Assembly: GCF_000153125.2 (NCBI RefSeq)
Contig: NZ_CM002299.1
Coordinates: 3,236,928-3,300,927, forward strand
Direction of reading: 5' to 3'
DNA: 64,000 bases
Source of the DNA: Congregibacter litoralis KT71
GTDB taxonomy: Bacteria > Pseudomonadota > Gammaproteobacteria > Pseudomonadales > Halieaceae
Within the stretch, counting starts at the first letter, position 1; each line of letters begins with the position of its first letter. This document shows positions 55,238 through 64,000 of the stretch, in pieces. The notes under the pieces were generated by a model. The model was not told the DNA's origin, made no database searches, and saw nothing but the letters and a program-made list of their open reading frames with translations. The translations under genes were made by a program, and so were the position numbers.

Positions 55238-56419
55238 TCAGTCGGCCTGTCTTCGCAGAAACGCAGGGATATCGAAATAATCATCTCCCAGTTTTTCCGC
55301 GGTTGCGGCGGCTGCCGAACCTCCCCGTGCTGCGGCACGTCGAGCCGGCGGCTTCTCGTAATCCCGATAGTCGGGCGCAGCCAGGGGATCCGCTTCACTC
55401 TGTGGCTCTTCGGCACACACAGCCCGCGGTGTTTCCACCACCTGCAGTTTTGCCCGGGAAGCAGCGTTGCCGAGCCCCGTGGCGACTACCGTAACTCTCA
55501 ATTCGTCGTTAAGTTCGGGATCGATAACTGTCCCGACAACAACGGTGGCCTCTTCCGAGGCGAACTCCTCAATGGTATCGCCCACTTCGGAGAACTCACC
55601 GAGCGACAAATCCAGCCCGGCAGTAATATTGACCAGAATCCCGCGGGCACCTTCCAGATCGATGTCGTCCAGAAGCGGGCTGTTGATAGCGCGTTCGGCT
55701 GCCTCACGCGCCCGGTTCTCGCCGCGAGAGCTTCCTGTGCCCATCATGGCCATACCCATTTCGGACATTACCGTCCTCACGTCCGCGAAATCGACATTGA
55801 TCATGCCGGGACGAATAATGAGGTCAGCAATACCCTGAACCGCGCCCAACAATACATCATTGGCTTCTTTGAAGGCATCCAAGAGACTGGTATTTTTTCC
55901 CAAAACCTCCAGCAGTTTTTCATTGGGTATGGTGATTAGAGAGTCAACATGCTGCTGAAGTTCCCCAAGACCTGCCTCTGCGAGAGAAAGTCTTTTACGA
56001 CCCTCAAAAGTGAACGGTCGGGTAACCACGGCAACCGTGAGAATTCCCATTTCCCGGGCGATCTCTGCGACCACGGGCGCACCGCCGGTGCCGGTACCAC
56101 CTCCCATGCCTGCGGTGATGAACACCATATCAGCGCCCCTCAGGGACTCGGCAATACGCTCCCGGTCTTCCACCGCCGCGGCGCGGCCAATCTCCGGATT
56201 TGCGCCCGCGCCCAGGCCCTTGGTGATCTCACCGCCCAGCTGCAGCACCGTGGGTGATTCCACATCTGACAAAGCCTGGGCATCAGTGTTGGCGCAGATA
56301 AAATCAACGCCTTCCACCTTATTGTTGATCATGTGCTTGACGGCGTTACCACCACCGCCGCCGACACCGATCACTTTGATGACAGCGCTCTGCGGTACGT
56401 TGTCTACGAGTTCAAACAT
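55238..56419 (-). CDS. ftsZ: Cell division GTPase FtsZ
   Basis: A 393-aa tubulin homologue that builds the division ring. ATG 56419 ([20 protein letters not shown]) is chosen over an upstream TTG. The tubulin signature GGGTGTG lies in [16 protein letters not shown] (about 103-118), the T7 loop and the linker (about 315-370, with GG and RR rich stretches) are seen, and the conserved C-terminal peptide DIPAFLRRQ that binds FtsA and ZipA ends the protein. Confidence 0.98.
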   Translation of the reverse strand: MFELVDNVPQSAVIKVIGVGGGGGNAVKHMINNKVEGVDFICANTDAQALSDVESPTVLQLGGEITKGLGAGANPEIGRAAAVEDRERIAESLRGADMVFITAGMGGGTGTGGAPVVAEIAREMGILTVAVVTRPFTFEGRKRLSLAEAGLGELQQHVDSLITIPNEKLLEVLGKNTSLLDAFKEANDVLLGAVQGIADLIIRPGMINVDFADVRTVMSEMGMAMMGTGSSRGENRAREAAERAINSPLLDDIDLEGARGILVNITAGLDLSLGEFSEVGDTIEEFASEEATVVVGTVIDPELNDELRVTVVATGLGNAASRAKLQVVETPRAVCAEEPQSEADPLAAPDYRDYEKPPARRAAARGGSAAAATAEKLGDDYFDIPAFLRRQAD

Positions 56420-56483
56420 AGCTTCCTTCCCCTTTGTTAACGTCACCTGACGGTGACCTTTCTTCCCCAAAAAAACTTATGTG

Positions 56484-57716
56484 TTAAAAACTGTCGCGAA
56501 ACCATCGGGACAGACGCGTCCACCACGCCTCCCCCGAGGCGCGGGGCGCACCACCGTGGACCTCTCCCGCATGGCGGCTGCCATACAGGAGTAAGCCCAC
56601 GGCGGTGGAATAAATCGGATTGCGAACAATATCGGCCAGGCCATCGATACTCTGCGGATATCCCACGCGTACGGGCATGTGAAAAATCTCCTCGGCAAGC
56701 TCCGAAGCCCCCTCCATCTTGGAGGTGCCACCGGTCAACACGATGCCCGAGGGAATGAGATCCTCGAAGCCGGAGCGACGGAGCTCGGCCTGAATGAGCG
56801 TGAAGAGTTCGTCATAGCGGGGCTCCACCACCTCGGCGAGAGACTGCCGTGACAGATCCCGGGGCGGTCGATCGCCCACGCTGGGCACCTTGATCGTCTG
56901 ATCCGCGCCCGCGAGCTGCGTCAATGCACAGGCGTAGCGGATTTTTATCTCTTCGGCGTACTGCGATGGCGTGCGCAGGGCCATGGCGATGTCATTGGTG
57001 ACCTGGTCGCCGGCGATGGGAATCACGCCGGTGTGCCGGATGGAGCCTTCGGTAAAAATCGCGATATCCGTGGTACCACCGCCGATATCCACCAGGCATA
57101 CCCCCAACTCCCGCTCGTCGTCTGTGAGCACGGAGTAAGACGACGCGAGTTGCTCGAGAATAATGTCCTCGACCTCCAGGCCACATTTGCGGATGCACTT
57201 TTCGATGTTCTGTGCAGCATTCACGGCGCAGGTGACCAGATGAACTTTGGCTTCCAGGCGCACACCGGACATACCCTGGGGCTCTTTAATGCCCTCCTGG
57301 CTGTCGATCACGTATTCCTGAGGGAGCACATGGAGAACCTTCTGGTCCGCAGGAATCGCCACGGCGCGCGCGGCATCAATCACCCGCTCGAGGTCCTGAC
57401 CCACCACTTCCTGCTCCTTGATGGCCACGATGCCGTGGGAGTTGAGGCTGCGGATATGGGATCCCGCGATGCCGACGTACACGGAATGAATCTGGCAGCC
57501 TGCCATAAGCTCCGCTTCATCGACGGCCCGCTGAATGGACTGCACCGTCGATTCGATGTTGACGACGACACCCTTCTTCATGCCTTTCGACGGATGGGAG
57601 CCGATGCCGATGACTTCGATGCTGCCATCGGCCAGAACCTCTCCCACGATCGCCACTACCTTGGACGTTCCAATATCCAGTCCGACAATCATTCGTCTGT
57701 CTTTTGCCGCTGCCAT
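56484..57716 (-). CDS. ftsA: Cell division protein FtsA
   Basis: A 410-aa actin-fold ATPase that tethers FtsZ to the membrane. The phosphate-1 motif GLDIGTSKV at 7-16, phosphate-2 VDIGGGTTDI (about 204-213) and the C-terminal amphipathic helix (WWTRLSRWFRDSF) are present. The gene lies 64 bases upstream of ftsZ and overlaps the ftsQ end by one base. Confidence 0.98.
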   Translation of the reverse strand: MAAAKDRRMIVGLDIGTSKVVAIVGEVLADGSIEVIGIGSHPSKGMKKGVVVNIESTVQSIQRAVDEAELMAGCQIHSVYVGIAGSHIRSLNSHGIVAIKEQEVVGQDLERVIDAARAVAIPADQKVLHVLPQEYVIDSQEGIKEPQGMSGVRLEAKVHLVTCAVNAAQNIEKCIRKCGLEVEDIILEQLASSYSVLTDDERELGVCLVDIGGGTTDIAIFTEGSIRHTGVIPIAGDQVTNDIAMALRTPSQYAEEIKIRYACALTQLAGADQTIKVPSVGDRPPRDLSRQSLAEVVEPRYDELFTLIQAELRRSGFEDLIPSGIVLTGGTSKMEGASELAEEIFHMPVRVGYPQSIDGLADIVRNPIYSTAVGLLLYGSRHAGEVHGGAPRASGEAWWTRLSRWFRDSF

Positions 57717-58528
57717 TACTGTCTACCTGCCTGGGTGTTTTCGGACAGCCCCGCCAACTGCGGGGTCTGGTCAAAGGCCACAGCGGCACCGCCGGCGTAG
57801 CGCATGTCGACGCGCCGCACCAGGCGGTCAGCATCCTTGAGGTTGCTCCTCCACAACTGCATAAAGCGCTGGAGTCGCAGGGAAAAGTCATGGTCACCGA
57901 GCTGAAGCTCAAGCCCGTTATCCAGGCGCACATAAAGCTGCCCGTAATCGTCCTCGCTCAGCGCCGTCGGCGTGAGCTCCAGCGGTCGCAGGCGCTCCAG
58001 GAGACGCTGATAGTGATTCATGAGTCGCCCTTCACTGCCTTCGGGGCCCCGGATCGCCGGAAGGTCCTGCCAGCGCTCACCGTCCGTCACTTCGATAATG
58101 CGCGCCTCGTGGTTCAAAAAAGCCTCATCACCCCAGCGCGCGATAGGGAGCTGCTCCACCACGCTCACCTCCAGGGTATCGGGAAAACGTCGGCGAAGCT
58201 GCGCGGTGTAAACCCAGGGCAGCTCCTCTAGGGTTTCCTGAAGATCCCTGAGGCTGAGAAACAGAAGCCCATCATCCAGGTGACCGGAGAGGACATTCCG
58301 TAGCGCTTCCTGGCGCAAATTTTCGATCTTCCCCGTGACGACGATGCGCTCGACGGGGACCGTGCGAAGGGCCTCCATGCCCAGATAGAGAATCACTCCA
58401 AGGACCACGAGGGCGCTGAGAGAAACCAGTGCACCAATGCCGCTTTGCAAGCGTGCAAGAAACGCTTTGCAGCGCGAAGACATCGTGGGCTTCTGTCGAC
58501 GACGGGCGTTTCTGCGTGATGCTGCCAT
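57716..58528 (-). CDS. ftsQ: Cell division protein FtsQ
   Basis: A 270-aa bitopic divisome protein with a basic cytoplasmic N-terminus (RRNARRRQK), one membrane helix at about 31-52, a POTRA domain (ERIVVTGKIENLRQEALRN, about 58-125) and the beta domain. Its start overlaps the ddl stop and its stop overlaps the ftsA start. Confidence 0.95.
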   Translation of the reverse strand: MAASRRNARRRQKPTMSSRCKAFLARLQSGIGALVSLSALVVLGVILYLGMEALRTVPVERIVVTGKIENLRQEALRNVLSGHLDDGLLFLSLRDLQETLEELPWVYTAQLRRRFPDTLEVSVVEQLPIARWGDEAFLNHEARIIEVTDGERWQDLPAIRGPEGSEGRLMNHYQRLLERLRPLELTPTALSEDDYGQLYVRLDNGLELQLGDHDFSLRLQRFMQLWRSNLKDADRLVRRVDMRYAGGAAVAFDQTPQLAGLSENTQAGRQ

Positions 58529-59475
58529 CAGGCTGCCCTCCCCTTGATCGCGGCGCCGGCCTGCCAGGACAGCAGCAAGATCTCCTCAAGGAGCTCCAGG
58601 AGGGACATACCTGCCGCTTTGGCTGCCATGGGGACCAGACTGTGGTCCGTCATGCCCGGGACCGTATTCACCTCAAGAAGCTGGAACTCGCCGCGGCGGT
58701 TACGCATGAGATCCACACGTCCCCAGATGGAGCAGCCCAGGGCCGCAAAGGCCTCCAAAGCAAGACGGCAGAGCGTCTCTTCTTCGCCGTCGCTGAGACC
58801 ACAGGGAATGTGATAGCGCGTACTATTGCCCTTGTACTTGGCCTCGTAATCGTAAAACTCCCGGCTAGCCTCAATGCGGATAGGCGGCAACGCGCGATCG
58901 CCCAGAATGGCAACGGTGTACTCCGGGCCGTCAATAAACTCCTCGGCGAGAATGCCTTCGCCGTATACCGCGGCGGCCTCGCAGGCAGCCTTAAAGCCAT
59001 CCACGGAATCAACACGTGACATGCCCAGGCTCGAGCCCTCAGCGCTCGGCTTGATGAATGCTGCGCCCCATTCCGAGAGGAGTGCGGCGGCATCGGTGTG
59101 AGCATCTACCATGGCAAAGTTCGCCGTGGGGAGTCCCAGAGATCGCCACAGCTGCTTACTGCGCAGCTTATCCATGGCCAGGGCTGATCCGAGCACATCG
59201 CTACCCGTTCCCACCACGCCCATGCTTGCCAGAAGCCCCTGGGTGACACCGTCTTCACCACCCACGCCGTGCTGGATGTTGAACGCTATATCCGCGTCCT
59301 CGAGACGCTCCCACCAGCGGGGCTCACCCGTATCAAGGGCAAGGGGCTCGTAGCCACCATCGCGCAGGGTCGTCAGCACGGTATCGGCACTGGCGAGGGA
59401 GACCTTACGCTCACCGGAGGTGCCGCCGAAAAGTACAGCGATGCGAAGATCACAAACCTGGCTGTGGACGCTCAT
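58528..59475 (-). CDS. ddl: D-alanine--D-alanine ligase
   Basis: A 315-aa ATP-grasp enzyme that makes the D-Ala-D-Ala dipeptide for peptidoglycan. [16 protein letters not shown] opens the N-terminal domain, and metal-binding [22 protein letters not shown] lies near 258-279. The start overlaps the murC stop by 4 bases. Length and position match DdlB of the dcw cluster. Unlike E. coli, no murB-like gene lies between. Confidence 0.96.
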   Translation of the reverse strand: MSVHSQVCDLRIAVLFGGTSGERKVSLASADTVLTTLRDGGYEPLALDTGEPRWWERLEDADIAFNIQHGVGGEDGVTQGLLASMGVVGTGSDVLGSALAMDKLRSKQLWRSLGLPTANFAMVDAHTDAAALLSEWGAAFIKPSAEGSSLGMSRVDSVDGFKAACEAAAVYGEGILAEEFIDGPEYTVAILGDRALPPIRIEASREFYDYEAKYKGNSTRYHIPCGLSDGEEETLCRLALEAFAALGCSIWGRVDLMRNRRGEFQLLEVNTVPGMTDHSLVPMAAKAAGMSLLELLEEILLLSWQAGAAIKGRAA

Positions 59476-60896
59476 GGCAACACCTGCCCGTCGCGCAGCT
59501 TGTTCGCCAGTCTGGCGATGTCGCCGGCACCCTGGGTGACCACGATATCGCCGGGCTCCAGCACGTCGACCAGCAGCGCCGGGACTTCCAGGGCGCTCGC
59601 CGCATACAGCGGGTCCAGCTGTCCGCGTTGGCGAATAGAACGCGCAAGGGAGCGACTGTCGGCACCGGTGATGACCTCCTCCCCCGCGGGATACACCTCC
59701 AGGAGCACGAGAAAGTCCGTTTCGGACAGCACGCTCACAAAATCGTCATAAAGGTCCCGCGTGCGCGTAAAGCGATGGGGTTGATACACCATCACGACGC
59801 GGCGCTCGGGCCAGGCCTGGCGGGCCGATGCCAGGGTGGCCGCGACCTCCGTGGGGTGGTGACCATAGTCGTCGACGAGCGTCACCTCATGAGCGCCAAT
59901 CCGGACTTTATCGAATACGCTGAAGCGCCGGCCCACCCCGCCGAAGTTGGCGAGGGCATTCTGAATCACGGCGTCATCAATCCCCTGGTCCGTCGCCACA
60001 GCCACCGCCGCCGTGGCGTTGAGCACATTGTGGGGCCCCGGCATATTCAGGCTGATGGCAAGAGGTGGATGCGCATCAGGGCGTCGGACGACAAAGCGCG
60101 TCGACAGCCCGTCGGGCTCCAGATCGCTAATACGGTAATCGGCGTGTTCGCTGAAGCCATAGCCGAGAATCGGACGGCCGAGATCCGCATCCAGTCCGGC
60201 CAGCACCGGGTCGTCCACGCAAAGCACCGCCAATCCGTAGAAGGGCAGATTATGAAGAAACTCCACAAAGGTGCGGCGAAGCTCCGCAAAATCTCCACCA
60301 TAGGTTTCCATGTGGTCCGCTTCGATATTGGTGACCACGGTGACCATAGGCTGGAGATGCAGGAACGACGCATCGCTCTCATCGGCCTCTGCGATGAGAA
60401 ATCGTCCTGCGCCCAACTGCGCATGGGTACCCGTGCTGTTCACGCGGCCCCCGATGACAAAAGTGGGGTCCAGGCCCGCAGCGGCGAACACGGCGGCGAT
60501 GAGACTGGTGGTTGTGGTTTTGCCGTGCGTACCTGCCACGGCGATCCCGTAGCGATGGCGCATGAGTTCCGCGAGCATTTCCGCGCGGCGAACCACCGGT
60601 ATCCGCCGCTCCCTGGCGGCGACCAGCTCGTCATTGTCCTCGCCCACGGCGCTGGAAATCACCACAACATCGGCATCGCTCACGGCGGCTGCACGGTGGC
60701 CAATGGTGACGGTGACACCTATGCTGGCGAGGTGCTTCGTGACCGCACCTTCCATAAGGTCGGAGCCGCTCACGGAGAAACCCAGATTCACCAGCACCTC
60801 GGCAATACCACTCATACCGCTGCCGCCCACACCCACCATGTGGATGCGGCGTACGCGACGCATTTCTGAGGACCCTGGGATAACGTCAGTCGTCAT
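59472..60896 (-). CDS. murC: UDP-N-acetylmuramate--L-alanine ligase MurC
   Basis: A 474-aa Mur ligase. The Rossmann motif GVGGSGMSG lies at 22-30 and the ATP loop [13 protein letters not shown] at 121-133. The three-domain layout is complete, ending in the [10 protein letters not shown] segment (about 335-344). It follows murG with a 4-base overlap. Cytosolic. Confidence 0.97.
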   Translation of the reverse strand: MTTDVIPGSSEMRRVRRIHMVGVGGSGMSGIAEVLVNLGFSVSGSDLMEGAVTKHLASIGVTVTIGHRAAAVSDADVVVISSAVGEDNDELVAARERRIPVVRRAEMLAELMRHRYGIAVAGTHGKTTTTSLIAAVFAAAGLDPTFVIGGRVNSTGTHAQLGAGRFLIAEADESDASFLHLQPMVTVVTNIEADHMETYGGDFAELRRTFVEFLHNLPFYGLAVLCVDDPVLAGLDADLGRPILGYGFSEHADYRISDLEPDGLSTRFVVRRPDAHPPLAISLNMPGPHNVLNATAAVAVATDQGIDDAVIQNALANFGGVGRRFSVFDKVRIGAHEVTLVDDYGHHPTEVAATLASARQAWPERRVVMVYQPHRFTRTRDLYDDFVSVLSETDFLVLLEVYPAGEEVITGADSRSLARSIRQRGQLDPLYAASALEVPALLVDVLEPGDIVVTQGAGDIARLANKLRDGQVLP

Positions 60897-61966
60897 CGCG
60901 TCAAGGCCTCCGCACGATCGGCGATGGCCGCCGTAGCATGAGGTCGGGCACAGGAGCCCGCCGCACGGGACATAGACGCCAGACCCTGGGGATCATCGAG
61001 GAGTTTTTGCAGCGTAGACTCCAAAGCGGCCGCTAGCTCTGCTTGTGGGAGGAGCACCGCCGCCCCGGCTTCCACGAGAAATCGGGCATTGGCGCTCTGG
61101 TGATCATCGATGGCGTAGGGCAAGGGAACGAGGATGGAAGGTCGCGCCGTGACCGCAAGCTCGGCAACGGTTAAGGCACCGGCGCGGCATATCACCAGCT
61201 GCGCCCAGGCGTAGGCTTCCGGCATATCCTCAAGGTACGGCTCCACCTTCCACTTGGCGTTGGTGACCGCCGCGTAATTGTTCTGCGTTGCATCGCTGTG
61301 CGTCGGGCCACACTGATGACGCCATTCGCATTTGTCGCCCAGGGCCGCCGCCACGGCGGGGATCGCATCATTAAGAGGCCGCGCTCCGAGGCTGCCCCCG
61401 AGCACCAGCACCCGCAGGGGCGTAGCGGAATTGGGCATCCATGGAAAATCCTTCGCCACGGGGAGCAGGTCTTTGCGCACGGGGTTGCCCAGATATTCGG
61501 CCTCGGGATATTCCGTCAGCACCCCGGGAAAGCCCGTCACAATCGCCGAGGCCAGACGCGCCAGGGCGCGATTTGCACTTCCGGGCACAGCGTTTTGCTC
61601 CTGCAGGAGCAAAGGTCGGCGCGTCATCCAGGCGGCGCAGGCAGCGGGGAACGAGGCATAACCGCCCATCCCCACAACCAGGGCCGGTCTGAAGCGCAGC
61701 ATTACCCACAGGGACTGCAGTAACGACACACCCAGGAGCACCACGGCGAGGATCTGCTGGAGCAGACCCTTGCCTCGCAGCCCTCGCATGGGCAGGGGCA
61801 AAAACTGTATGTCAGCGTCCGGTACCACCCGCGCCTCAAGGCCTCGGCGGGTGCCGATCCAGGCGAGACGAAAACCGCGTTCACGCAAGTCCATAGCCAC
61901 GGCGAGGGCAGGATAGACATGCCCCCCCGTACCACCGGCAAGCATCAACGCCAGAGGAGCGCTCAT
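60893..61966 (-). CDS. murG: Undecaprenyl-PP-MurNAc-pentapeptide UDPGlcNAc transferase MurG
   Basis: A 357-aa GT-B glycosyltransferase that makes lipid II. The G-loop [14 protein letters not shown] is at 11-24 and the second loop [10 protein letters not shown] near 191-200; [12 protein letters not shown] binds UDP near 261-272. Overlaps ftsW and murC by 4 bases each. Peripheral inner membrane. Confidence 0.97.
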   Translation of the reverse strand: MSAPLALMLAGGTGGHVYPALAVAMDLRERGFRLAWIGTRRGLEARVVPDADIQFLPLPMRGLRGKGLLQQILAVVLLGVSLLQSLWVMLRFRPALVVGMGGYASFPAACAAWMTRRPLLLQEQNAVPGSANRALARLASAIVTGFPGVLTEYPEAEYLGNPVRKDLLPVAKDFPWMPNSATPLRVLVLGGSLGARPLNDAIPAVAAALGDKCEWRHQCGPTHSDATQNNYAAVTNAKWKVEPYLEDMPEAYAWAQLVICRAGALTVAELAVTARPSILVPLPYAIDDHQSANARFLVEAGAAVLLPQAELAAALESTLQKLLDDPQGLASMSRAAGSCARPHATAAIADRAEALTR

Positions 61967-63132
61967 CGTTTGCGCCCTCCTTTTGGCTGGTTCCGCTCAT
62001 GAGCAACGCGCAGCACCATGCTGAGCAACACACAGGCGGTGATGAGACTGGTGCCGCCATAGCTGATCAAGGGCAGGGTCAGGCCTTTGGTGGGCAACAG
62101 ACCGGCGCTCACACCCATGTTGACAAAGGCTTGCCCTGAGAACATGAGCGCCACCCCAAAACAGAGATAGGCGGAGAACAGCTGTCCGTCTTTCTGCGCC
62201 TGTCGACCGAGGTAAAAGATCCGAAGCACCAGGGCCAGAAACAGACTGATGAGCACAAAGGCGCCCACGAAGCCCGTCTCTTCCGCCCAGATGGAAAACA
62301 CAAAATCGGTATGGGCTTCGGGTAGATAAAACAACTTTTGCACACTGTTACCCAGCCCCACGCCGAACCACTCGCCGCGACCAAAGGCAATGAGCGACTG
62401 AATCAACTGAAAGCCTGAGCCGAAAGGATCGGCCCAGGGATCCGTATAGGCAATGAGACGTTGCAGGCGGTAGGGCGCTGCCTGAATCAGTAAGGCGCCC
62501 AGAGCACCGGTGGCCAGAATGATCAGGCTGAGGTGCGTCAGGCGCATACCCGCCAGGAACAGCATGCCAAAGGCCGTGGCGAACATGATCACCACGGCGC
62601 CGAAATCCGGCTCAGCCAACAACAATACGGCGACCAGCCCAAGAATCATGAGTGGCCGCAGGATGCCCTGCCAACTTTCCTGCAGGGTTTTCCCCTGGCG
62701 CAGGAGATAGCCTGAGAGATAAACAATCATCGCCGCCTTCGCCAACTCCGATGGCTGCAGGGTCATGGAGCCCAAAGCCAGCCAGCGCTGACTGCCGTTG
62801 ACGTTGCGACCTACCCCGGGGATCAGCACCAGAATCAGCAGCAGGCTTGAGAGCAACAGGAGCAGCCAGCCGCTGCGATACCAAAACTCCACGGGCACCT
62901 GGTAACAGATGAAACCGCTGATAAGCGCCAACGCGAGATAAATGAGGTGACGAATACTGTGATGCCACATGTTGTTGTAGCTCGCCTCGGCATAGCCCAC
63001 GGAGGCAGAGCTGATCGCAATCAAACCGATGAGCAGCAGCGCCACGGCGATGGCCATAAGCATCAGATCCGGGAACCGACCCGTATCAGCGGCGACCGTT
63101 GCACGGGGAGTCGTCGCAGCGGCGGCAGTCAT
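61963..63132 (-). CDS. ftsW: Peptidoglycan polymerase FtsW (SEDS)
   Basis: A 389-aa polytopic protein with about ten membrane helices, the SEDS glycosyltransferase that makes septal peptidoglycan. Family motifs include GRNVNGSQRWLALG, the long periplasmic loop AYTDPWADPFGSGFQLIQSLIA and PEAHTDFVFSIWAEETGF, and the PTKGLTLPLISYGGTS end. Overlaps murD and murG by 4 bases. The conserved Asp of the catalytic loop is in HTDFVF. Confidence 0.96.
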   Translation of the reverse strand: MTAAAATTPRATVAADTGRFPDLMLMAIAVALLLIGLIAISSASVGYAEASYNNMWHHSIRHLIYLALALISGFICYQVPVEFWYRSGWLLLLLSSLLLILVLIPGVGRNVNGSQRWLALGSMTLQPSELAKAAMIVYLSGYLLRQGKTLQESWQGILRPLMILGLVAVLLLAEPDFGAVVIMFATAFGMLFLAGMRLTHLSLIILATGALGALLIQAAPYRLQRLIAYTDPWADPFGSGFQLIQSLIAFGRGEWFGVGLGNSVQKLFYLPEAHTDFVFSIWAEETGFVGAFVLISLFLALVLRIFYLGRQAQKDGQLFSAYLCFGVALMFSGQAFVNMGVSAGLLPTKGLTLPLISYGGTSLITACVLLSMVLRVAHERNQPKGGRKR

Positions 63133-64000
63133 AGGGAGCCCTCCGCCATGACCAATTCCTTGAAGCGCTCACCGCGGGCGCCATAGCTTTCGAACTGATC
63201 GAAACTTGCGCAGGCCGGAGACAACAAAACGATGTCGCCGGGCTTTGCGACCGCGCGGGCCGACGCCACCGCCGCCTCGAGGGTGTCGACGGACAGAAGA
63301 TCACCGGCATCACCCAGCGCCTCGGCAATCACCGGCGCAGCCTCCCCGATGAGCAGAACCTTGTCGCAGTGGGCAGCGACCGCGGGCTTCAGCACCCGAA
63401 AATCCGCGCCCTTGTCGCGCCCTCCCGCGATGAGTATGAGGCGATGGGACTCACCCAGACCTTCGATCGCCGCGAGGGCAGCGCCAACATTGGTCGCCTT
63501 GGAGTCATTGATCCAACGCACACCACCGCTCTCGAGCACCAGCTCGCAGCGATGCGCCAAACCCGAAAATTCACGAAGCACCGTCATCATCGCTTCCCGA
63601 GGCAGATCAATAGCCGAGCCCAGAGCCAGGGCAGCGAGAGCATTTGCAAGATTGTGACGGCCGGGCAAAGCAAGCTCCGAGGCTTTCAACAGCGGCTCAA
63701 AACCGTGTACCAGGGTTGGCTCGCCATCAATGTCACGCAGGCCAAAACCCTGGAGATCGGGTTCGCCCAGACGCCAGCTCAGCTGCTGCCGGCCCGCCGC
63801 CAGGGGAGGAATGGTCAGGGGATCATCAAGGTTATAGACCACCTTCTTACAGCCATTGAATATTCGATGCTTGGCCTGGTGATAGCGCGGCATACTGCCG
63901 TGACGATCCAGGTGATCCGGCGTCAGGTTGAGCACCGTTGCTACCTGAAGGTTCAGGGCGCCCGCGCGCTCCAGCTGAAAGCTTGAGAGCTCCAGCACAT
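63129..64000 (-). CDS. murD: UDP-N-acetylmuramoylalanine--D-glutamate ligase MurD, partial (5' end cut by window)
   Basis: The reading frame runs off the window end, so the N-terminal domain and ATP loop are missing. What remains starts at a residue equivalent to about 155 of E. coli MurD (VLELSSFQLE) and holds NLTPDHLDRHG, the GLAHRCELV region, WINDSKATNVGA and the GGRDKGADF segment of the C-terminal domain. It overlaps ftsW by 4 bases. Only the upstream start lies outside the view. Confidence 0.95.
   Translation of the reverse strand, partial: VLELSSFQLERAGALNLQVATVLNLTPDHLDRHGSMPRYHQAKHRIFNGCKKVVYNLDDPLTIPPLAAGRQQLSWRLGEPDLQGFGLRDIDGEPTLVHGFEPLLKASELALPGRHNLANALAALALGSAIDLPREAMMTVLREFSGLAHRCELVLESGGVRWINDSKATNVGAALAAIEGLGESHRLILIAGGRDKGADFRVLKPAVAAHCDKVLLIGEAAPVIAEALGDAGDLLSVDTLEAAVASARAVAKPGDIVLLSPACASFDQFESYGARGERFKELVMAEGSL

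Noticed and set aside
59628..60869. 413-codon plus-strand ORF antisense to murC
   Set aside because: High-GC shadow of a well conserved gene.

Overview
The window looks like a chromosomal segment of a moderately GC-rich marine gammaproteobacterium. The gene set (complete Gsp type II secretion operon, pilBCD-coaE, a dcw division/cell-wall cluster running murD-ftsW-murG-murC-ddl-ftsQ-ftsA-ftsZ-lpxC-secA, ampDE, nadC, malate synthase G and a TonB-dependent outer-membrane receptor) fits the OMG/NOR5-like (Halieaceae, Congregibacter-like) part of the class. That placement is an inference from gene content, not a phylogenetic result. Genes are densely packed, many with 4-bp ATGA/GTGA overlaps. I found no rRNA, tRNA, CRISPR, insertion sequence or prophage.

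Layout: 1-6500 holds a small membrane ORF plus cardiolipin synthase (+), then on the minus strand two sodium-coupled amino-acid transporters, a large Xaa-Pro aminopeptidase and a 57-aa rubredoxin. 6553-18009 is a twelve-gene gspC-N operon (minus). 18127-21940 (minus) carries single-chain ATP sulfurylase, APS kinase, a beta-carbonic anhydrase and a degenerate GGDEF protein. 22004-26658 (+) is a TPP-riboswitch operon: TonB receptor, PnuC-type transporter, thiamine-kinase-like protein and ketopantoate reductase. 26691-29828 (minus) is an FHA-sigma54 activator followed by a membrane Ser/Thr kinase. 29899-31279 is ampDE, divergent from nadC; then rraA, an acyl-CoA dehydrogenase and its divergent LysR gene, glcB, and convergent alanine dehydrogenase.

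39246-44502 (minus) is the most unusual stretch: a type IV pilin, two tandem GT-C-type membrane proteins that resemble eukaryotic TMTC O-mannosyltransferases, and a polyprenyl-phosphate-sugar-synthase-like GT2. I read this as a possible pilin or envelope glycosylation module. pilB, pilC, pilD and coaE diverge from pilA. From 49484 to the window end every gene is on the minus strand: mutT, argJ, secA, lpxC, then the division and peptidoglycan genes up to a truncated murD.

Functional links: PilD must presumably process both the PilA prepilin and the five Gsp pseudopilins, since no gspO lies in the gsp operon. The thiamine operon shows a vegetative promoter, a TPP aptamer and a hairpin that would hide the Shine-Dalgarno of the receptor gene. 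The pilA leader has a sigma54 (-24/-12) element, while pilB has a sigma70-like one.
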